Shown: piece by piece, positions 1 through 8,549 of the stretch | Numbering within the stretch: the stretch's first letter is position 1 | How the letters are laid out: every line of letters begins with the position of its first letter | Origin: SSSZ01 sp016790965 | GTDB lineage: Bacteria > Pseudomonadota > Gammaproteobacteria > Burkholderiales > Rhodocyclaceae | Reading direction: 5' to 3' | NCBI GenBank assembly: GCA_016790965.1 | Contig: JAEUNZ010000031.1 | Location: forward strand, 133,092-197,091 | DNA: 64,000 nucleotides | Notes under the pieces: model-generated | What the model saw: only the letters and a program-made list of their open reading frames with translations | Told to the model about the DNA's origin: nothing | Database searches by the model: none | Program-made: the position numbers and the translations under genes

Positions 1-225
1 TCACACCGCATTCGTTTGCTCAAGCGCGAAATCGATGAGTTCTACGCCAATTTCCGGGTCAGTCATGACCTGATCGAACTGCGCAATCTGGTTGAGACGG
101 CTGACCTCATCGTACGCTGTGCCATGAAGCGCCGAGAAAGCCGAGGGCTTCACTCGTCACGAGACTATCCGGAAACCCGGAAGATCCCACGCAGTACGGT
201 TCTCAAGCGACGCGCAAAGCGGTAG
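1..225 (+). CDS. nadB: L-aspartate oxidase, C-terminal fragment
   Basis: The frame is open from the first base and stops at 223-225, so only the last 74 residues of a longer protein are present. The residues EIDEFYANFRVSHDLIELRN, then ETADLIVRCAMKRRESRGLH and a following DYPET, match the C-terminal helical domain of L-aspartate oxidase as I know the family. NadB is the FAD enzyme that makes iminoaspartate for NAD synthesis. The FAD-binding part lies outside the window. It converges with the minus-strand YgfX-like gene, a pairing familiar from beta- and gammaproteobacteria. The succinate dehydrogenase/fumarate reductase flavoprotein C-terminus is the only real alternative, and the SRGLH..DYP ending favours NadB. 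Confidence 0.85.
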   Translation, partial: SHRIRLLKREIDEFYANFRVSHDLIELRNLVETADLIVRCAMKRRESRGLHSSRDYPETRKIPRSTVLKRRAKR

Positions 226-289
226 TGCCTGGCTACCCAGGTACCTCACCAACGCTGCTACACGCCGGAGATTTCGATTTCGAGTGTGC

Positions 290-736
290 TCAACGGGGCA
301 CAGTTTCCGGACCAAGCCTCGCGTCTGTGGTGGGCCGCCGTCGCCAGCCAAGCCACAGGCGCAAGCGGCGAAAATCTTCATACGTGAGACTATCCGGTGC
401 AATGGCAAGCACACACGCGCAATCATCACTCCGTATGCGCAGGACAGTCAGCCAGGGGTGAATCCTTAACGGGGAAATCACTTCCGCCGAGCGCCAATCA
501 TGCTGCGCTGTGGCGATCTCGAGACGCCCATCGACAAACAGCTTCAGGCCGACGACGCTCGGCCGCCCTGCCCTCCAGGCCACGGTGGCGCCTAAGGCGA
601 CCATTGCCAAGGCGCCGATGAACCCCAGACCCAAGTCCAGCCCCCCAAGAGCCAAGGCCGCCGTTATATGGGCAAGGAACCCGGCACCGCGCAGAAAACG
701 AGAAGGGTGCAGCCCGATGTTGATCGGAAACTGCAC
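290..736 (-). CDS. YgfX/CptA-like small membrane protein
   Basis: 148 residues beginning with GTG, with a strong GAGGAGG ribosome site 5-10 bases upstream and only 19 bases after the fabF stop. Residues about 18-52 (GFLAHITAALALGGLDLGLG onward) form two adjacent hydrophobic segments, followed by a soluble beta-rich tail with WLTVLRI and CVLAIAPDSL. This two-helix-plus-tail layout fits the YgfX (DUF1434) family, whose E. coli member CptA is a membrane toxin paired with SdhE/CptB. No sdhE-like gene is adjacent here, so a toxin role is not supported by context. Position between fab genes and nadB agrees with the family. Confidence 0.6.
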   Translation of the reverse strand: MQFPINIGLHPSRFLRGAGFLAHITAALALGGLDLGLGFIGALAMVALGATVAWRAGRPSVVGLKLFVDGRLEIATAQHDWRSAEVISPLRIHPWLTVLRIRSDDCACVLAIAPDSLTYEDFRRLRLWLGWRRRPTTDARLGPETVPR

Positions 737-755
737 CCCGTCCTCCTCTTGGGGA

Positions 756-1994
756 TCAGATACGCCGGAACGCTACTGTCCCGTTGGTTCCGCCGAACCC
801 GAAGGAATTGGAAATTGCAGCGTCAATCTTCATCTTGCGAGCCTGATTCGCACAGTAGTCCAGGTCACAGCGCTCATCCTGATTGAAGATGTTGATCGTC
901 GGCGGCGAAATCTGATGATGGATCGCCAGGGCGGTGAATACGGCCTCTATCCCCCCGGCGGCACCCAATAGGTGCCCGGTCATGGACTTGGTTGAATTCA
1001 TGACCAGATTCTTGGTAGCCTCGCCGAAGGCACGTTTGACAGCCTGTGTTTCGGCAACATCCCCCAGGGGAGTCGAGGTCCCATGGGCATTGATGTACTG
1101 GATGTCACCCGGCGCTAGGTCGGCATTGCGCAAGGCAGCCAACATGCAGCGCCGTGCTCCGTCACCGTCTTCGGCCGGCTGTGTCATGTGGAAGGCATCG
1201 GCGCTCATGCCATAACCTGCCACCTCCGCGTAGATCTTTGCGCCACGGGCCTTGGCGTGCTTGTATTCCTCTAGCACCATCACCCCGGCACCCTCTCCAA
1301 GCACGAAGCCATCGCGATCCCGGTCCCAGGGGCGGCTGGCGGTAGCCGGGTCGTCATTCCGCGTGGACAGCGCGCGGGCCGCGCAGAATCCGCCCAGGCC
1401 CAACGGGGACACCGTCGCCTCGGCGCCGCCAGCAACCATTACATCTGCATCCCCATACTCGATGATGCGTGCGGCTTCGCCCACGGAGTGGGTTCCGGTA
1501 GTACAGGCCGTGACCAATGCAATGTTGGGGCCCTTGAATCCGAACATGATCGACAGGTTGCCAGAAATCATGTTGATGATCGAACCGGGGACAAAAAAGG
1601 GAGAAATCTTGCGGGGACCACCAGCCAGATAGTCGTCTTTGGTCGCTTCGATCAGAGGTAAACCGCCTATCCCTGACCCGATGGCAACCCCGATGCGCTC
1701 AGGATCGGCCGCATTCTCGGCAAGCCCAGCGTCGCGCACGGCCTGAATTGCAGCCGCCATGCCGAAGTGGATGAAGGTATCCATGCGCCGGGACTCCTTC
1801 GGTGCCAGATAGGCCCCGATGTCGAAACCCTTCACTTCTCCCGCGATGTGAGCGGAAAAAGCTGAGGCATCGAATTTGGTGATCGTGGCGATCCCGCTAC
1901 GGCCGGCGATGAGGTTTGACCAACCCTCTTCCACGGTATTGCCGACCGGGCTAACCAAACCCAGACCGGTGATGACGACTCTGCGACGTGCCAA
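756..1994 (-). CDS. fabF: beta-ketoacyl-ACP synthase II
   Basis: Elongating condensing enzyme of type II fatty acid synthesis (malonyl-ACP + acyl-ACP). The thiolase fold is complete: nucleophile in TACTTGTHSVGE (Cys164 from the chosen start), His in NAHGTSTPLGD and His in STKSMTGHLLGAAGG. The frame could start at a GTG at 2003, but the only Shine-Dalgarno-like GGAG overlaps that codon. A TTG at 1994 lies 8 bases after the GGAG and gives MARRRVVITGLG, the usual FabF N-terminus and a 412-residue length close to E. coli's 413. It is the downstream gene of the fab operon, after acpP. Confidence 0.96.
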   Translation of the reverse strand: MARRRVVITGLGLVSPVGNTVEEGWSNLIAGRSGIATITKFDASAFSAHIAGEVKGFDIGAYLAPKESRRMDTFIHFGMAAAIQAVRDAGLAENAADPERIGVAIGSGIGGLPLIEATKDDYLAGGPRKISPFFVPGSIINMISGNLSIMFGFKGPNIALVTACTTGTHSVGEAARIIEYGDADVMVAGGAEATVSPLGLGGFCAARALSTRNDDPATASRPWDRDRDGFVLGEGAGVMVLEEYKHAKARGAKIYAEVAGYGMSADAFHMTQPAEDGDGARRCMLAALRNADLAPGDIQYINAHGTSTPLGDVAETQAVKRAFGEATKNLVMNSTKSMTGHLLGAAGGIEAVFTALAIHHQISPPTINIFNQDERCDLDYCANQARKMKIDAAISNSFGFGGTNGTVAFRRI

Positions 1995-2066
1995 GGTGTG
2001 CACTCCGTATTTGAATGCGTAAAGGCCGGCCCGCGGGCCGGCCTCTGCCGCCGAAACCAGGATGGA

Positions 2067-2303
2067 TTACTTCTTGTTGGCGAGGATGTAGTCGACCGCC
2101 TGCTGAACGGTAGTGATCTTCTCGGCCTCCTCATCGGGGATTTCGCACTCGAATTCCTCTTCCAGGGCCATGACCAGTTCGACGGTATCCAGCGAATCCG
2201 CGCCAAGATCGTCGACGAACGAAGACTCATTTTTGATGTCGGCTTCGTTCACGCCGAGTTGTTCGGCGACGATCTTCTTGACGCGCTCTACGATGTTATC
2301 CAT
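2067..2303 (-). CDS. acpP: acyl carrier protein
   Basis: 78 residues. The phosphopantetheine attachment site is Ser37 in LGADSLDTVE, and the protein is strongly acidic, as is usual for ACP. The ATG at 2303 is preceded by AAGGAG at good spacing. ACP carries growing acyl chains for the Fab enzymes and for PlsX, all encoded in this same cluster. Order fabG-acpP-fabF is canonical. Confidence 0.97.
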   Translation of the reverse strand: MDNIVERVKKIVAEQLGVNEADIKNESSFVDDLGADSLDTVELVMALEEEFECEIPDEEAEKITTVQQAVDYILANKK

Positions 2304-2373
2304 TGAAAAAACTCCTTCCCCCTGAGGGTGTAATAAACGTTGCGAGTTTACCAAAAGCCGGCCTTGCCGGAAA

Positions 2374-3120
2374 TCAATCCATGAACATGCCGCCGTTGAC
2401 GTGGATCGTCGTTCCGGTGACATAGCCTGCAGCCGGCGACGCAAGAAAGGCGACAGCGGCAGCGACATCTTCGGGAGTCCCCGCCCGCCCGAGTGGAATG
2501 GCCGACAGCATGGCCTCCTTGTGCTTCTCGTCTAACCCGTGCGTCATATCGGTGGCGATAAATCCTGGCGCCACACAGTTAACCGTGATATTGCGGCTGC
2601 CAAGTTCCCGTGCCAAGGAACGGGCCATACCGGCTACACCCGCCTTCGCGGCACAGTAGTTGGCCTGACCGGGATTGCCCGAGTGACCGACCACCGAGGT
2701 GATGTTGATGATGCGGCCCTTACGGGCTTTCATCATCCCCCGCATAACGGCCTTGGAAAGCCGGAACACCGCCTTGAGATTGGTATCGATCACCGCGTCC
2801 CACTCGTCCTCCTTCATGCGCATGGCCAGGTTATCCCGGGTGATGCCGGCATTATTCACGAGGATAGCGATGGCACCAAAATCTGCTTCGATCGCCGCGA
2901 GGGCTCCCTCGACCTGGGCGGCATCCCGCACTTCGAGCACTCGGCCAGCCCCACCCACACAAGCCTCGGCAAGATAGGCTGAGATGATCTCCGCCCCGAC
3001 TTCACTAGTCGCCGTGCCCACCACAGTAGCCCCCAGACATCCCAGTTCGAGGGCGATGGCGCGCCCGATTCCCCGGGTTGCCCCGGTCACCAAAGCAACC
3101 TGTCCATGCAGCATGCTCAT
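2374..3120 (-). CDS. fabG: 3-oxoacyl-ACP reductase
   Basis: Short-chain dehydrogenase that reduces beta-ketoacyl-ACP with NADPH. Rossmann motif TGATRGIGR at residues 12-20, NNAG at 89-92, and catalytic Ser142, Tyr155 and Lys159 (YCAAK). 248 residues with the start at 3120; the A of its ATG is the last base of the fabD stop, and GGAG lies just upstream. A second ATG two codons later is possible. The end MFMD and the TGTTIHVNGG motif are typical of FabG. Confidence 0.97.
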   Translation of the reverse strand: MSMLHGQVALVTGATRGIGRAIALELGCLGATVVGTATSEVGAEIISAYLAEACVGGAGRVLEVRDAAQVEGALAAIEADFGAIAILVNNAGITRDNLAMRMKEDEWDAVIDTNLKAVFRLSKAVMRGMMKARKGRIINITSVVGHSGNPGQANYCAAKAGVAGMARSLARELGSRNITVNCVAPGFIATDMTHGLDEKHKEAMLSAIPLGRAGTPEDVAAAVAFLASPAAGYVTGTTIHVNGGMFMD

Positions 3121-4043
3121 CACTCCAGTCCGAGATTGGCTTCGATGGCACCAGCGTCCGCGAGGGCGATGCCATTGACGCCTTCGGCACAGCGTTTGGT
3201 GAGTCCGGCAAGTACCTTTCCGGGCCCGCATTCTGCGACCGTGGTCACGCCCATCGCCGCCATCTTCTGGATGGTCTCGACCCAGCGCACCGGGTTGTAT
3301 GCCTGTCTCACGAGGGCATCCTTGATCCTGGCCAGGTCGCTCTCGACCACCACATCGACGTTATTGACGACCGGAATCCTGGGGGCACGCAAATCGAGTT
3401 GGGCAAGCCTCCCGGCGAGTTTGTCGGCCGCCGGACGCATGAGTGAAGAATGAAAGGGAGCGGAGACCGGCAAAGCTACGGCACGCTTCGCACCACGCGC
3501 CTTGCAAGTGTCCATGGCCCGTTCCACGGCGGCTTTGTGGCCAGCAATCACCGTCTGACCGGCGGCGTTGAAATTGACCGGCTCGACAACCTCGCCCAAG
3601 GCGGCTTCGGCGCAGGCTGCGCGAATACCCTCGTCGTCCAGTCCCAGAACGGCTGCCATGGCGCCAGTTCCCAGCGGAACCGCCTGCTGCATCGCGGTCG
3701 CCCGCAGGCGAACCAGGGGTACGGCATCCCTCAGATCGATCACCCCGGCCGCGACCAGCGCCGAATACTCGCCCAGGCTATGCCCGGCCAGCACGGCGGG
3801 CTGGCGCCCCCCCATTTCCAGCCACAGGCGCCAAGCAGCAATGGCGGCCGTCAGCATGACGGGTTGGGTGTTGACGGTCTGCGCCAGCAATTCCGCCGGC
3901 CCATCCGCAACCATCTGCCAGAGGTCGTCCCCGAGCGCCTGAGAAGCCTCATCGAAGGTCGCTCGCACCACCGCAGCATCGCCATAGGACGCCATCATCC
4001 CAACGCTCTGGGAGCCCTGTCCCGGAAAGACAAATGCAAACAT
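3120..4043 (-). CDS. fabD: malonyl-CoA:ACP transacylase
   Basis: Transfers malonyl from CoA to ACP. 307 residues; N-terminal FPGQGSQ, nucleophile Ser89 in AGHSLGEYSA, and the catalytic His in SAPFHSSLM. Length and motif order are those of bacterial FabD. It lies 71 bases after fabH and touches fabG (one-base overlap), implying co-transcription and translational coupling to fabG. Confidence 0.97.
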   Translation of the reverse strand: MFAFVFPGQGSQSVGMMASYGDAAVVRATFDEASQALGDDLWQMVADGPAELLAQTVNTQPVMLTAAIAAWRLWLEMGGRQPAVLAGHSLGEYSALVAAGVIDLRDAVPLVRLRATAMQQAVPLGTGAMAAVLGLDDEGIRAACAEAALGEVVEPVNFNAAGQTVIAGHKAAVERAMDTCKARGAKRAVALPVSAPFHSSLMRPAADKLAGRLAQLDLRAPRIPVVNNVDVVVESDLARIKDALVRQAYNPVRWVETIQKMAAMGVTTVAECGPGKVLAGLTKRCAEGVNGIALADAGAIEANLGLE

Positions 4044-4114
4044 CGCTTGCTCCTATCGGGTGTGGAAACGCAAGAGCCGCTGGCGCCAAAAATGCCGCCA
4101 ACCGCGACTATGAA

Positions 4115-5077
4115 TCATATTTGCATCAGGACGGCGCCCCAAGTGAAGCCGCCGCCGACACCTTCTACTAAAACTGTTTGTCCTTTGCGGATGCGCCCGT
4201 CCCGAATCGCTTCGTCGAGAGCCAGTGGGATGGAGGCCGCCGAAGTGTTGCCGTGGTGGTCGACCGTCACCACCACCCGCTCAGGAGCGACGCCAAGTTT
4301 CTTGCCCGTGGCCTCTATGATGCGGACATTGGCTTGATGAGGGATAAGCCAGTCCAGGGCGGCTGGTGAGAGACCAGACCTGGAGCAGACCTCCTCCGCC
4401 ACATCAGCAAGAACGCGTACGGCAAACTTGAATACCGCCTGGCCATCCATGCGCAGGAAAGGATCGCCGTTCACCTGACCTCCGCAAATCCGCCCGGGAA
4501 CGCTCAGAATACCGCTCTGGCTTCCATCCGCATGAAGCGCACTGGCGAGAATACCTGGAGTGTCCGAGGCCTCGAGTACCACGGCACCGGCACCGTCCCC
4601 AAAAAGTACACAAGTCCCTCGGTCGCTCCAGTCCAGGATGCGGGAGAACACCTCGGCACCGATGACCAAGGCTTTTTTATGGCTGCCGGAGGCAATGAAC
4701 TTGTCAGCCACCGTCAGGGCATAGGCGAACCCAGCACATACCGCCTGAACGTCAAAAGCAGTCGCCCCGCGGTTTCCGAGTCGCCCCTGGATAAGACAGG
4801 CTGTGCTGGGGAAAACAAAATCCGGCGTGGAGGTGGCGACGATCATGAGATCGAGGTCCGCTGCCGCAACCCCGGCCATCTCGAGCGCTTTCTGCGCCGC
4901 CTCGAAGCCCAGGTCGCTTGCCGTGACGCCGGGAGCGGCGAGATGACGTTGCCGGATACCCGTACGGGTAACGATCCACTCGTCGTCTGTATCGATTCCT
5001 CGTACTGCGAGATCGGCGTTGGTCACGGGAGCGCCCGGGAGCGAGCTGCCCGTTCCAATGACCCGAGAATAAATCAT
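4115..5077 (-). CDS. fabH: beta-ketoacyl-ACP synthase III
   Basis: Initiates fatty acid synthesis by condensing acetyl-CoA with malonyl-ACP. 320 residues; the Cys-His-Asn triad is seen as Cys114 in QAVCAGFAY, His in WLIPHQANVRI and Asn in DHHGNTSAASIP. The start codon overlaps the plsX stop by four bases (ATGA), so translation is coupled to plsX. Confidence 0.97.
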   Translation of the reverse strand: MIYSRVIGTGSSLPGAPVTNADLAVRGIDTDDEWIVTRTGIRQRHLAAPGVTASDLGFEAAQKALEMAGVAAADLDLMIVATSTPDFVFPSTACLIQGRLGNRGATAFDVQAVCAGFAYALTVADKFIASGSHKKALVIGAEVFSRILDWSDRGTCVLFGDGAGAVVLEASDTPGILASALHADGSQSGILSVPGRICGGQVNGDPFLRMDGQAVFKFAVRVLADVAEEVCSRSGLSPAALDWLIPHQANVRIIEATGKKLGVAPERVVVTVDHHGNTSAASIPLALDEAIRDGRIRKGQTVLVEGVGGGFTWGAVLMQI

Positions 5078-6099
5078 GCCGCTTCCTCGCGAGTCCCTTG
5101 CCCCGCAATACCGGCAAACCGTTCCGCGATGCGCTCGAGCACTCCGTTCTCGGCCGCATCCCAGGCGCGGGCGATGGCGTTGGCGAATGCAAAGGCGTCC
5201 GCCGAGCCGTGACTCTTCACCGAAATGCCCTTGAGGCCCAGGAGAATGGCGCCATTGTAGCGCCGATGATCGACACGTTGCTTGAAGCGACCAAGCACCG
5301 GCATGGCAACCAAGGCCGCAAGGCGGGTGAGCAGATTACGCTTGAACTCTTGCCGCAGGAAGGAAGCAAGCATCTGGGCGAGCCCCTCCGAAGTCTTCAA
5401 CGCAACATTACCTACAAAACCGTCGCAGACCACGATGTCCGCGTCGCCTTTGTAGATACCGTCCCCTTCGACATTGCCCACGAAATTCAGCCCGGATTGC
5501 CGCAGGAGTTCCCCGGCCCTCTTGACCACTTCGTTGCCCTTGATGTCTTCCTCGCCAATGTTGAGCAGACCCACGGTGGGTCGATCGACGTGCTCCAGGG
5601 CCGAAACCAGCGACGCTCCCATGAGGCCGAACTGCAGCAGGTGTTCCGGCGTGCAATCGATGTTCGCCCCCAGATCGAGGACATGTGTATGACCGCGCAG
5701 GGTAGGCAGCGGCGCACAGATAGCGGGACGATCGATGCCCGGCAACATCTTCAGGACAAAGCGGGAAATGGCCATGAGCGCCCCGGTGTTCCCGGCCGAA
5801 ACACAGGCCTGGGCCTGACCTTCCTTCACCAGGTTGATCGCTACCCGCATGGAAGAGTCTTTCTTGTTGCGAAGCGCAAGGGCTGGAGACTCGTCCATCT
5901 CGACGACTTCGGACGCACTGACGAGCCGAAGTCGCGCATCTCCGGCGGCGTTCCCGAGATGGGGACGGATCGCCCCCTCCCGACCGACCAACACCAGGCT
6001 GGCGCCCGGATGGTCGGCCAGGAAGCGCAGAGCCCCAGGAACCGTCACTGACGGCCCGTGGTCGCCCCCCATGCAATCGATGGCGATGCAGTTGGTCAT
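5074..6099 (-). CDS. plsX: phosphate acyltransferase PlsX
   Basis: Makes acyl-phosphate from acyl-ACP for phospholipid synthesis. 341 residues; N-terminal IAIDCMGGDHGPSVTVPGAL and later SAGNTGALMA, DLGANIDC and VCDGFVGNVALK are PlsX signatures. It sits between rpmF and fabH, the universal order, and links lipid synthesis to the fab genes downstream. No transmembrane segment is expected or seen; PlsX is a peripheral membrane enzyme. Confidence 0.96.
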   Translation of the reverse strand: MTNCIAIDCMGGDHGPSVTVPGALRFLADHPGASLVLVGREGAIRPHLGNAAGDARLRLVSASEVVEMDESPALALRNKKDSSMRVAINLVKEGQAQACVSAGNTGALMAISRFVLKMLPGIDRPAICAPLPTLRGHTHVLDLGANIDCTPEHLLQFGLMGASLVSALEHVDRPTVGLLNIGEEDIKGNEVVKRAGELLRQSGLNFVGNVEGDGIYKGDADIVVCDGFVGNVALKTSEGLAQMLASFLRQEFKRNLLTRLAALVAMPVLGRFKQRVDHRRYNGAILLGLKGISVKSHGSADAFAFANAIARAWDAAENGVLERIAERFAGIAGQGTREEAA

Positions 6100-6152
6100 G
6101 GCAAAAAGAAAGGCAGGCAGTCCGAACGAACTGCCTGCCCCTCGTGGCGCAA

Positions 6153-6332
6153 TTACTCGCCCTTGCCCTTCAGGACCTTTTTGCCGCGATAAAACCCGGT
6201 GGGGGAAATATGGTGGCGCAGGTGAACCTCGCCCGTGGTGGGCTCGAGAGCCAGCGGGGGATTGGTCAGAAAGTCGTGAGCACGGTGCATGCCACGCTTG
6301 GACGGGGACTTCTTGTTCTGTTGAACGGCCAT
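6153..6332 (-). CDS. rpmF: ribosomal protein L32
   Basis: 59 residues starting MAVQQNKKSPSKRGMHRAHD, the hallmark N-terminus of bacterial L32, with HHISPTGFYRGKKVL near the end. The zinc-binding cysteines of some L32 proteins are absent, as in other proteobacteria. The ATG at 6332 follows GGAG. It is 18 bases after the yceD stop and 53 bases before plsX. Confidence 0.96.
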   Translation of the reverse strand: MAVQQNKKSPSKRGMHRAHDFLTNPPLALEPTTGEVHLRHHISPTGFYRGKKVLKGKGE

Positions 6333-6350
6333 TTCATCACTCCAAAAAAA

Positions 6351-6845
6351 TCAGTTCGGCCTCCCCTTCATTCCGGCGAGCCCCGCAAACGGCATCATCC
6401 GTTCACCGGCCTCGGAATCTCCGGGCAGACTACATTTTTCGTGCCGCGGCGACACAGGAAGTGCCAGGAGGACTTCGTCCTCGACCAGATTGGCCACTTC
6501 AAGCTCACCCGCCACGGGCAGAAAATCTCGACTATCGTCCTCCAACTCGTCCTGCGACAGTTCTTCGCCCTCGGGAACTAGCTCCAGAAGGCTCTCAACC
6601 TCCAGGCGAAATCCGACGACCCCAAGACAGCGCTGACAGGCAAGCGGCAGGTTTCCAGACAGGAGAAGCCTCAGCTGAGACTGCCCCCGCTCACCCCTGC
6701 CCCCTTCGAGCCGATACCGGACTTCCCCGGAAATCTCGGCCAGAAGGTCGTGCAGCCTGGTAAGCGCAGAGACATCGACAGTCCCTTCGAGGACCCTTCT
6801 GTCCCTGGCAAAAGCCATACCGTCAATCACGAGCTGTTGCGACAT
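6351..6845 (-). CDS. yceD: YceD/DUF177 family 23S rRNA accumulation protein
   Basis: 164 residues. The C-x2-C type motif LPLACQRCLGVV at about residues 70-80 and the acidic EDDSRDFLP segment are DUF177 features. The family sits upstream of rpmF in most bacteria and is needed for normal 23S rRNA accumulation in E. coli and plants. It is the first gene of the fab operon here. No Shine-Dalgarno sequence is seen before the ATG at 6845, and the promoter at 6855-6883 leaves a leader of only a few bases, so the message may be essentially leaderless. Confidence 0.9.
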   Translation of the reverse strand: MSQQLVIDGMAFARDRRVLEGTVDVSALTRLHDLLAEISGEVRYRLEGGRGERGQSQLRLLLSGNLPLACQRCLGVVGFRLEVESLLELVPEGEELSQDELEDDSRDFLPVAGELEVANLVEDEVLLALPVSPRHEKCSLPGDSEAGERMMPFAGLAGMKGRPN

Positions 6846-6854
6846 AAACGGCGG

Positions 6855-6883
6855 ATGATATTATTTTTGCCCGCTTAAGTCAA
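6855..6883 (-). promoter_or_regulatory. sigma70-type promoter for yceD-rpmF-fab operon
   Basis: On the minus strand TTGACT (-35, 6878-6883) and TATCAT (-10, 6855-6860) are separated by 17 bases. Transcription would start near 6848, only about three bases before the yceD ATG. The -10 overlaps the AT-rich stretch 6858-6868. Confidence 0.6.
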
Positions 6884-6943
6884 AACTCGGCAAGACTTGA
6901 ATTTCCCCGTGCAAGCGCTTGTCCCCGTTCGGATTTCAACTCA

Positions 6944-7525
6944 ATGACCCGCCCCATCGTGCTTGCGTCGACCTCGCCCTATCGGCGGGAACTTCTCGGT
7001 CGCCTGCAATTGCCCTTTTCCGTCGATGACCCCGCCACCGACGAGACGCCACTCCGCGGGGAATCCGCTGAGGAAACTGCACTGCGCCTCGCACAAGCAA
7101 AGGCTCGCGCCGTTGCATCCCGGCACCCGGAGGCTCTGATCATCGGCAGCGATCAGGTCGCCGTGTGCGAGGGGCGCGTCTATGGCAAGCCGGGCAATCA
7201 CGCGGGCGCGGTCCGGCAACTGACCGAACTGTCTGGCCGAACGGTCAATTTCTTCACGGGTGTCAGTCTTCTCGACAGCCAATCGGGTCGCTGCCAGGTC
7301 CGTGGCATCCCCACCCTGGTCCGCTTCAGGCACTTGGAACCGTCCGAAATCGAGCGCTACCTGGAGCGAGAACAAGCCTACAACTGTGCCGGCTCGGCCA
7401 AATCCGAAGGTTTAGGCATCTCCCTCCTCGCTGCCCTTGAAGGCAGCGACCCGACCGCCCTCATAGGCCTGCCATTGATTGGCCTATGCGACATGCTGCG
7501 GCAGGAGGGCTTGGCGCTGCCCTGA
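6944..7525 (+). CDS. Maf/YceF-type nucleotide pyrophosphatase
   Basis: 193 residues, start MTRPIVLASTSPYRRELLGR, then DETPLRGES and IIGSDQVAV, the Maf-family active-site motifs. The SPYRRELL version and neighbourhood (divergent to yceD) fit the YceF subfamily, known to hydrolyse 7-methyl-GTP. Maf proteins clean modified nucleotides from the pool. The ATG at 6944 has no clear Shine-Dalgarno site. Subfamily assignment is by motif only. Confidence 0.9.
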   Translation: MTRPIVLASTSPYRRELLGRLQLPFSVDDPATDETPLRGESAEETALRLAQAKARAVASRHPEALIIGSDQVAVCEGRVYGKPGNHAGAVRQLTELSGRTVNFFTGVSLLDSQSGRCQVRGIPTLVRFRHLEPSEIERYLEREQAYNCAGSAKSEGLGISLLAALEGSDPTALIGLPLIGLCDMLRQEGLALP

Positions 7526-7640
7526 CCAGGGCACTTGAATCCTCCGTGGAGGGCAAACGGTGATTCGCGCTTGCCCCCTTCATCTCCCCCTGCTTCGCGC
7601 GGGCCGGGACAGTACATCACTGAAGGTGCCAATCCAACTC

Positions 7641-8348
7641 ATGCCCGGAACCCTTTATCTTATTCCCGTCCCTCTCGGAACCTCGGCGCCAGAGACGGTG
7701 CTTCCGCCCCCCGTCCTCGGCATCGTTCGATCCCTGCGTCACTTCGTGGCCGAAAATGCCAAATCCGCGCGGGCCTTTCTGAAGGCGGCGGCCATTCCTG
7801 TCCCCTTGCAGGAAATCTCCATCACCGAACTCAACGAGCACACCCGCGACGCGGACGCTGAAGCCCTGCTTGCGCCCCTGCTCGCGGGACACGATGTTGG
7901 TCTGGTATCGGAAGCGGGCTGCCCAGCCGTCGCCGACCCCGGATCTGCACTGGTTGCCGCGGCACAGCGATGCGAGCTCGTGGTTCGCCCGCTCATCGGG
8001 CCTTCCTCGCTGCTCTTGGCCCTGATGGCCTCGGGCCTCGAGGGACAACGCTTTGCTTTTCATGGCTATCTCGCGGCCAAGGATGTTGAGCGAACCCGCG
8101 AATTGCGTGGCTTGGAAGCGGAGTCACGCCGACTTCGCCAGACCCAGCTGTTCATCGAAACCCCCTATCGCAACCGCGCAATGTTCGACGCGATTTTGAA
8201 AACTTGCCAGCCCGCAACCCGGCTGGCGGTGGCCACAGACATCACCCTGAGCGGGGAAATGATCCGCACCCGGCCCATCGCGGAATGGAAGAGGCTGCCC
8301 CCCCCCGAGTTCGAGCGGCGTCCGACGGTTTTTCTGCTCCTGGCTTGA
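7641..8348 (+). CDS. SAM-dependent methyltransferase, tetrapyrrole-methylase fold (RsmI-related)
   Basis: 235 residues from the ATG at 7641. N-terminal GTLYLIPVPLG, then VSEAGCPAVADPG and PLIGPSSLLLALMASG follow the layout of the RsmI/TP-methylase family, which binds SAM in a cleft between two alpha/beta domains. True RsmI (16S rRNA C1402 ribose methylase) is longer and has an ATPIGNL-like start; this protein belongs to the shorter sister group often found beside maf in betaproteobacteria. Substrate unknown. It follows maf by 115 bases on the same strand. Confidence 0.85.
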   Translation: MPGTLYLIPVPLGTSAPETVLPPPVLGIVRSLRHFVAENAKSARAFLKAAAIPVPLQEISITELNEHTRDADAEALLAPLLAGHDVGLVSEAGCPAVADPGSALVAAAQRCELVVRPLIGPSSLLLALMASGLEGQRFAFHGYLAAKDVERTRELRGLEAESRRLRQTQLFIETPYRNRAMFDAILKTCQPATRLAVATDITLSGEMIRTRPIAEWKRLPPPEFERRPTVFLLLA

Positions 8349-8364
8349 GCGCGGTTGCACCACA

Positions 8365-8383
8365 CCGAGGGGAAGGCCCTCGG
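8365..8383. terminator. GC-rich hairpin between convergent genes
   Basis: CCGAGGG (8365-8371) and CCCTCGG (8377-8383) form a perfect 7-bp stem with a 5-base loop, 17 bases after the methyltransferase stop. There is no T-run, so it may act only as a processing stop or weak bidirectional terminator. The remaining 8384-8549 shows nothing recognisable. Confidence 0.35.
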
Positions 8384-8549
8384 CCTGTGCGAACCGGCCA
8401 TTACGTCCCGAAGCGAGTGCTCGTCCGTCGCGTAGCCCTCAATGATCGCTAATCATCCGCTTTGCGGGAGGGCTGTCAGGAAAAGGGGAAAAGGACGCGG
8501 ATACGCACTGATTCGCCCACGACGTCCGGCTCAACCCGGACTATGCCGT

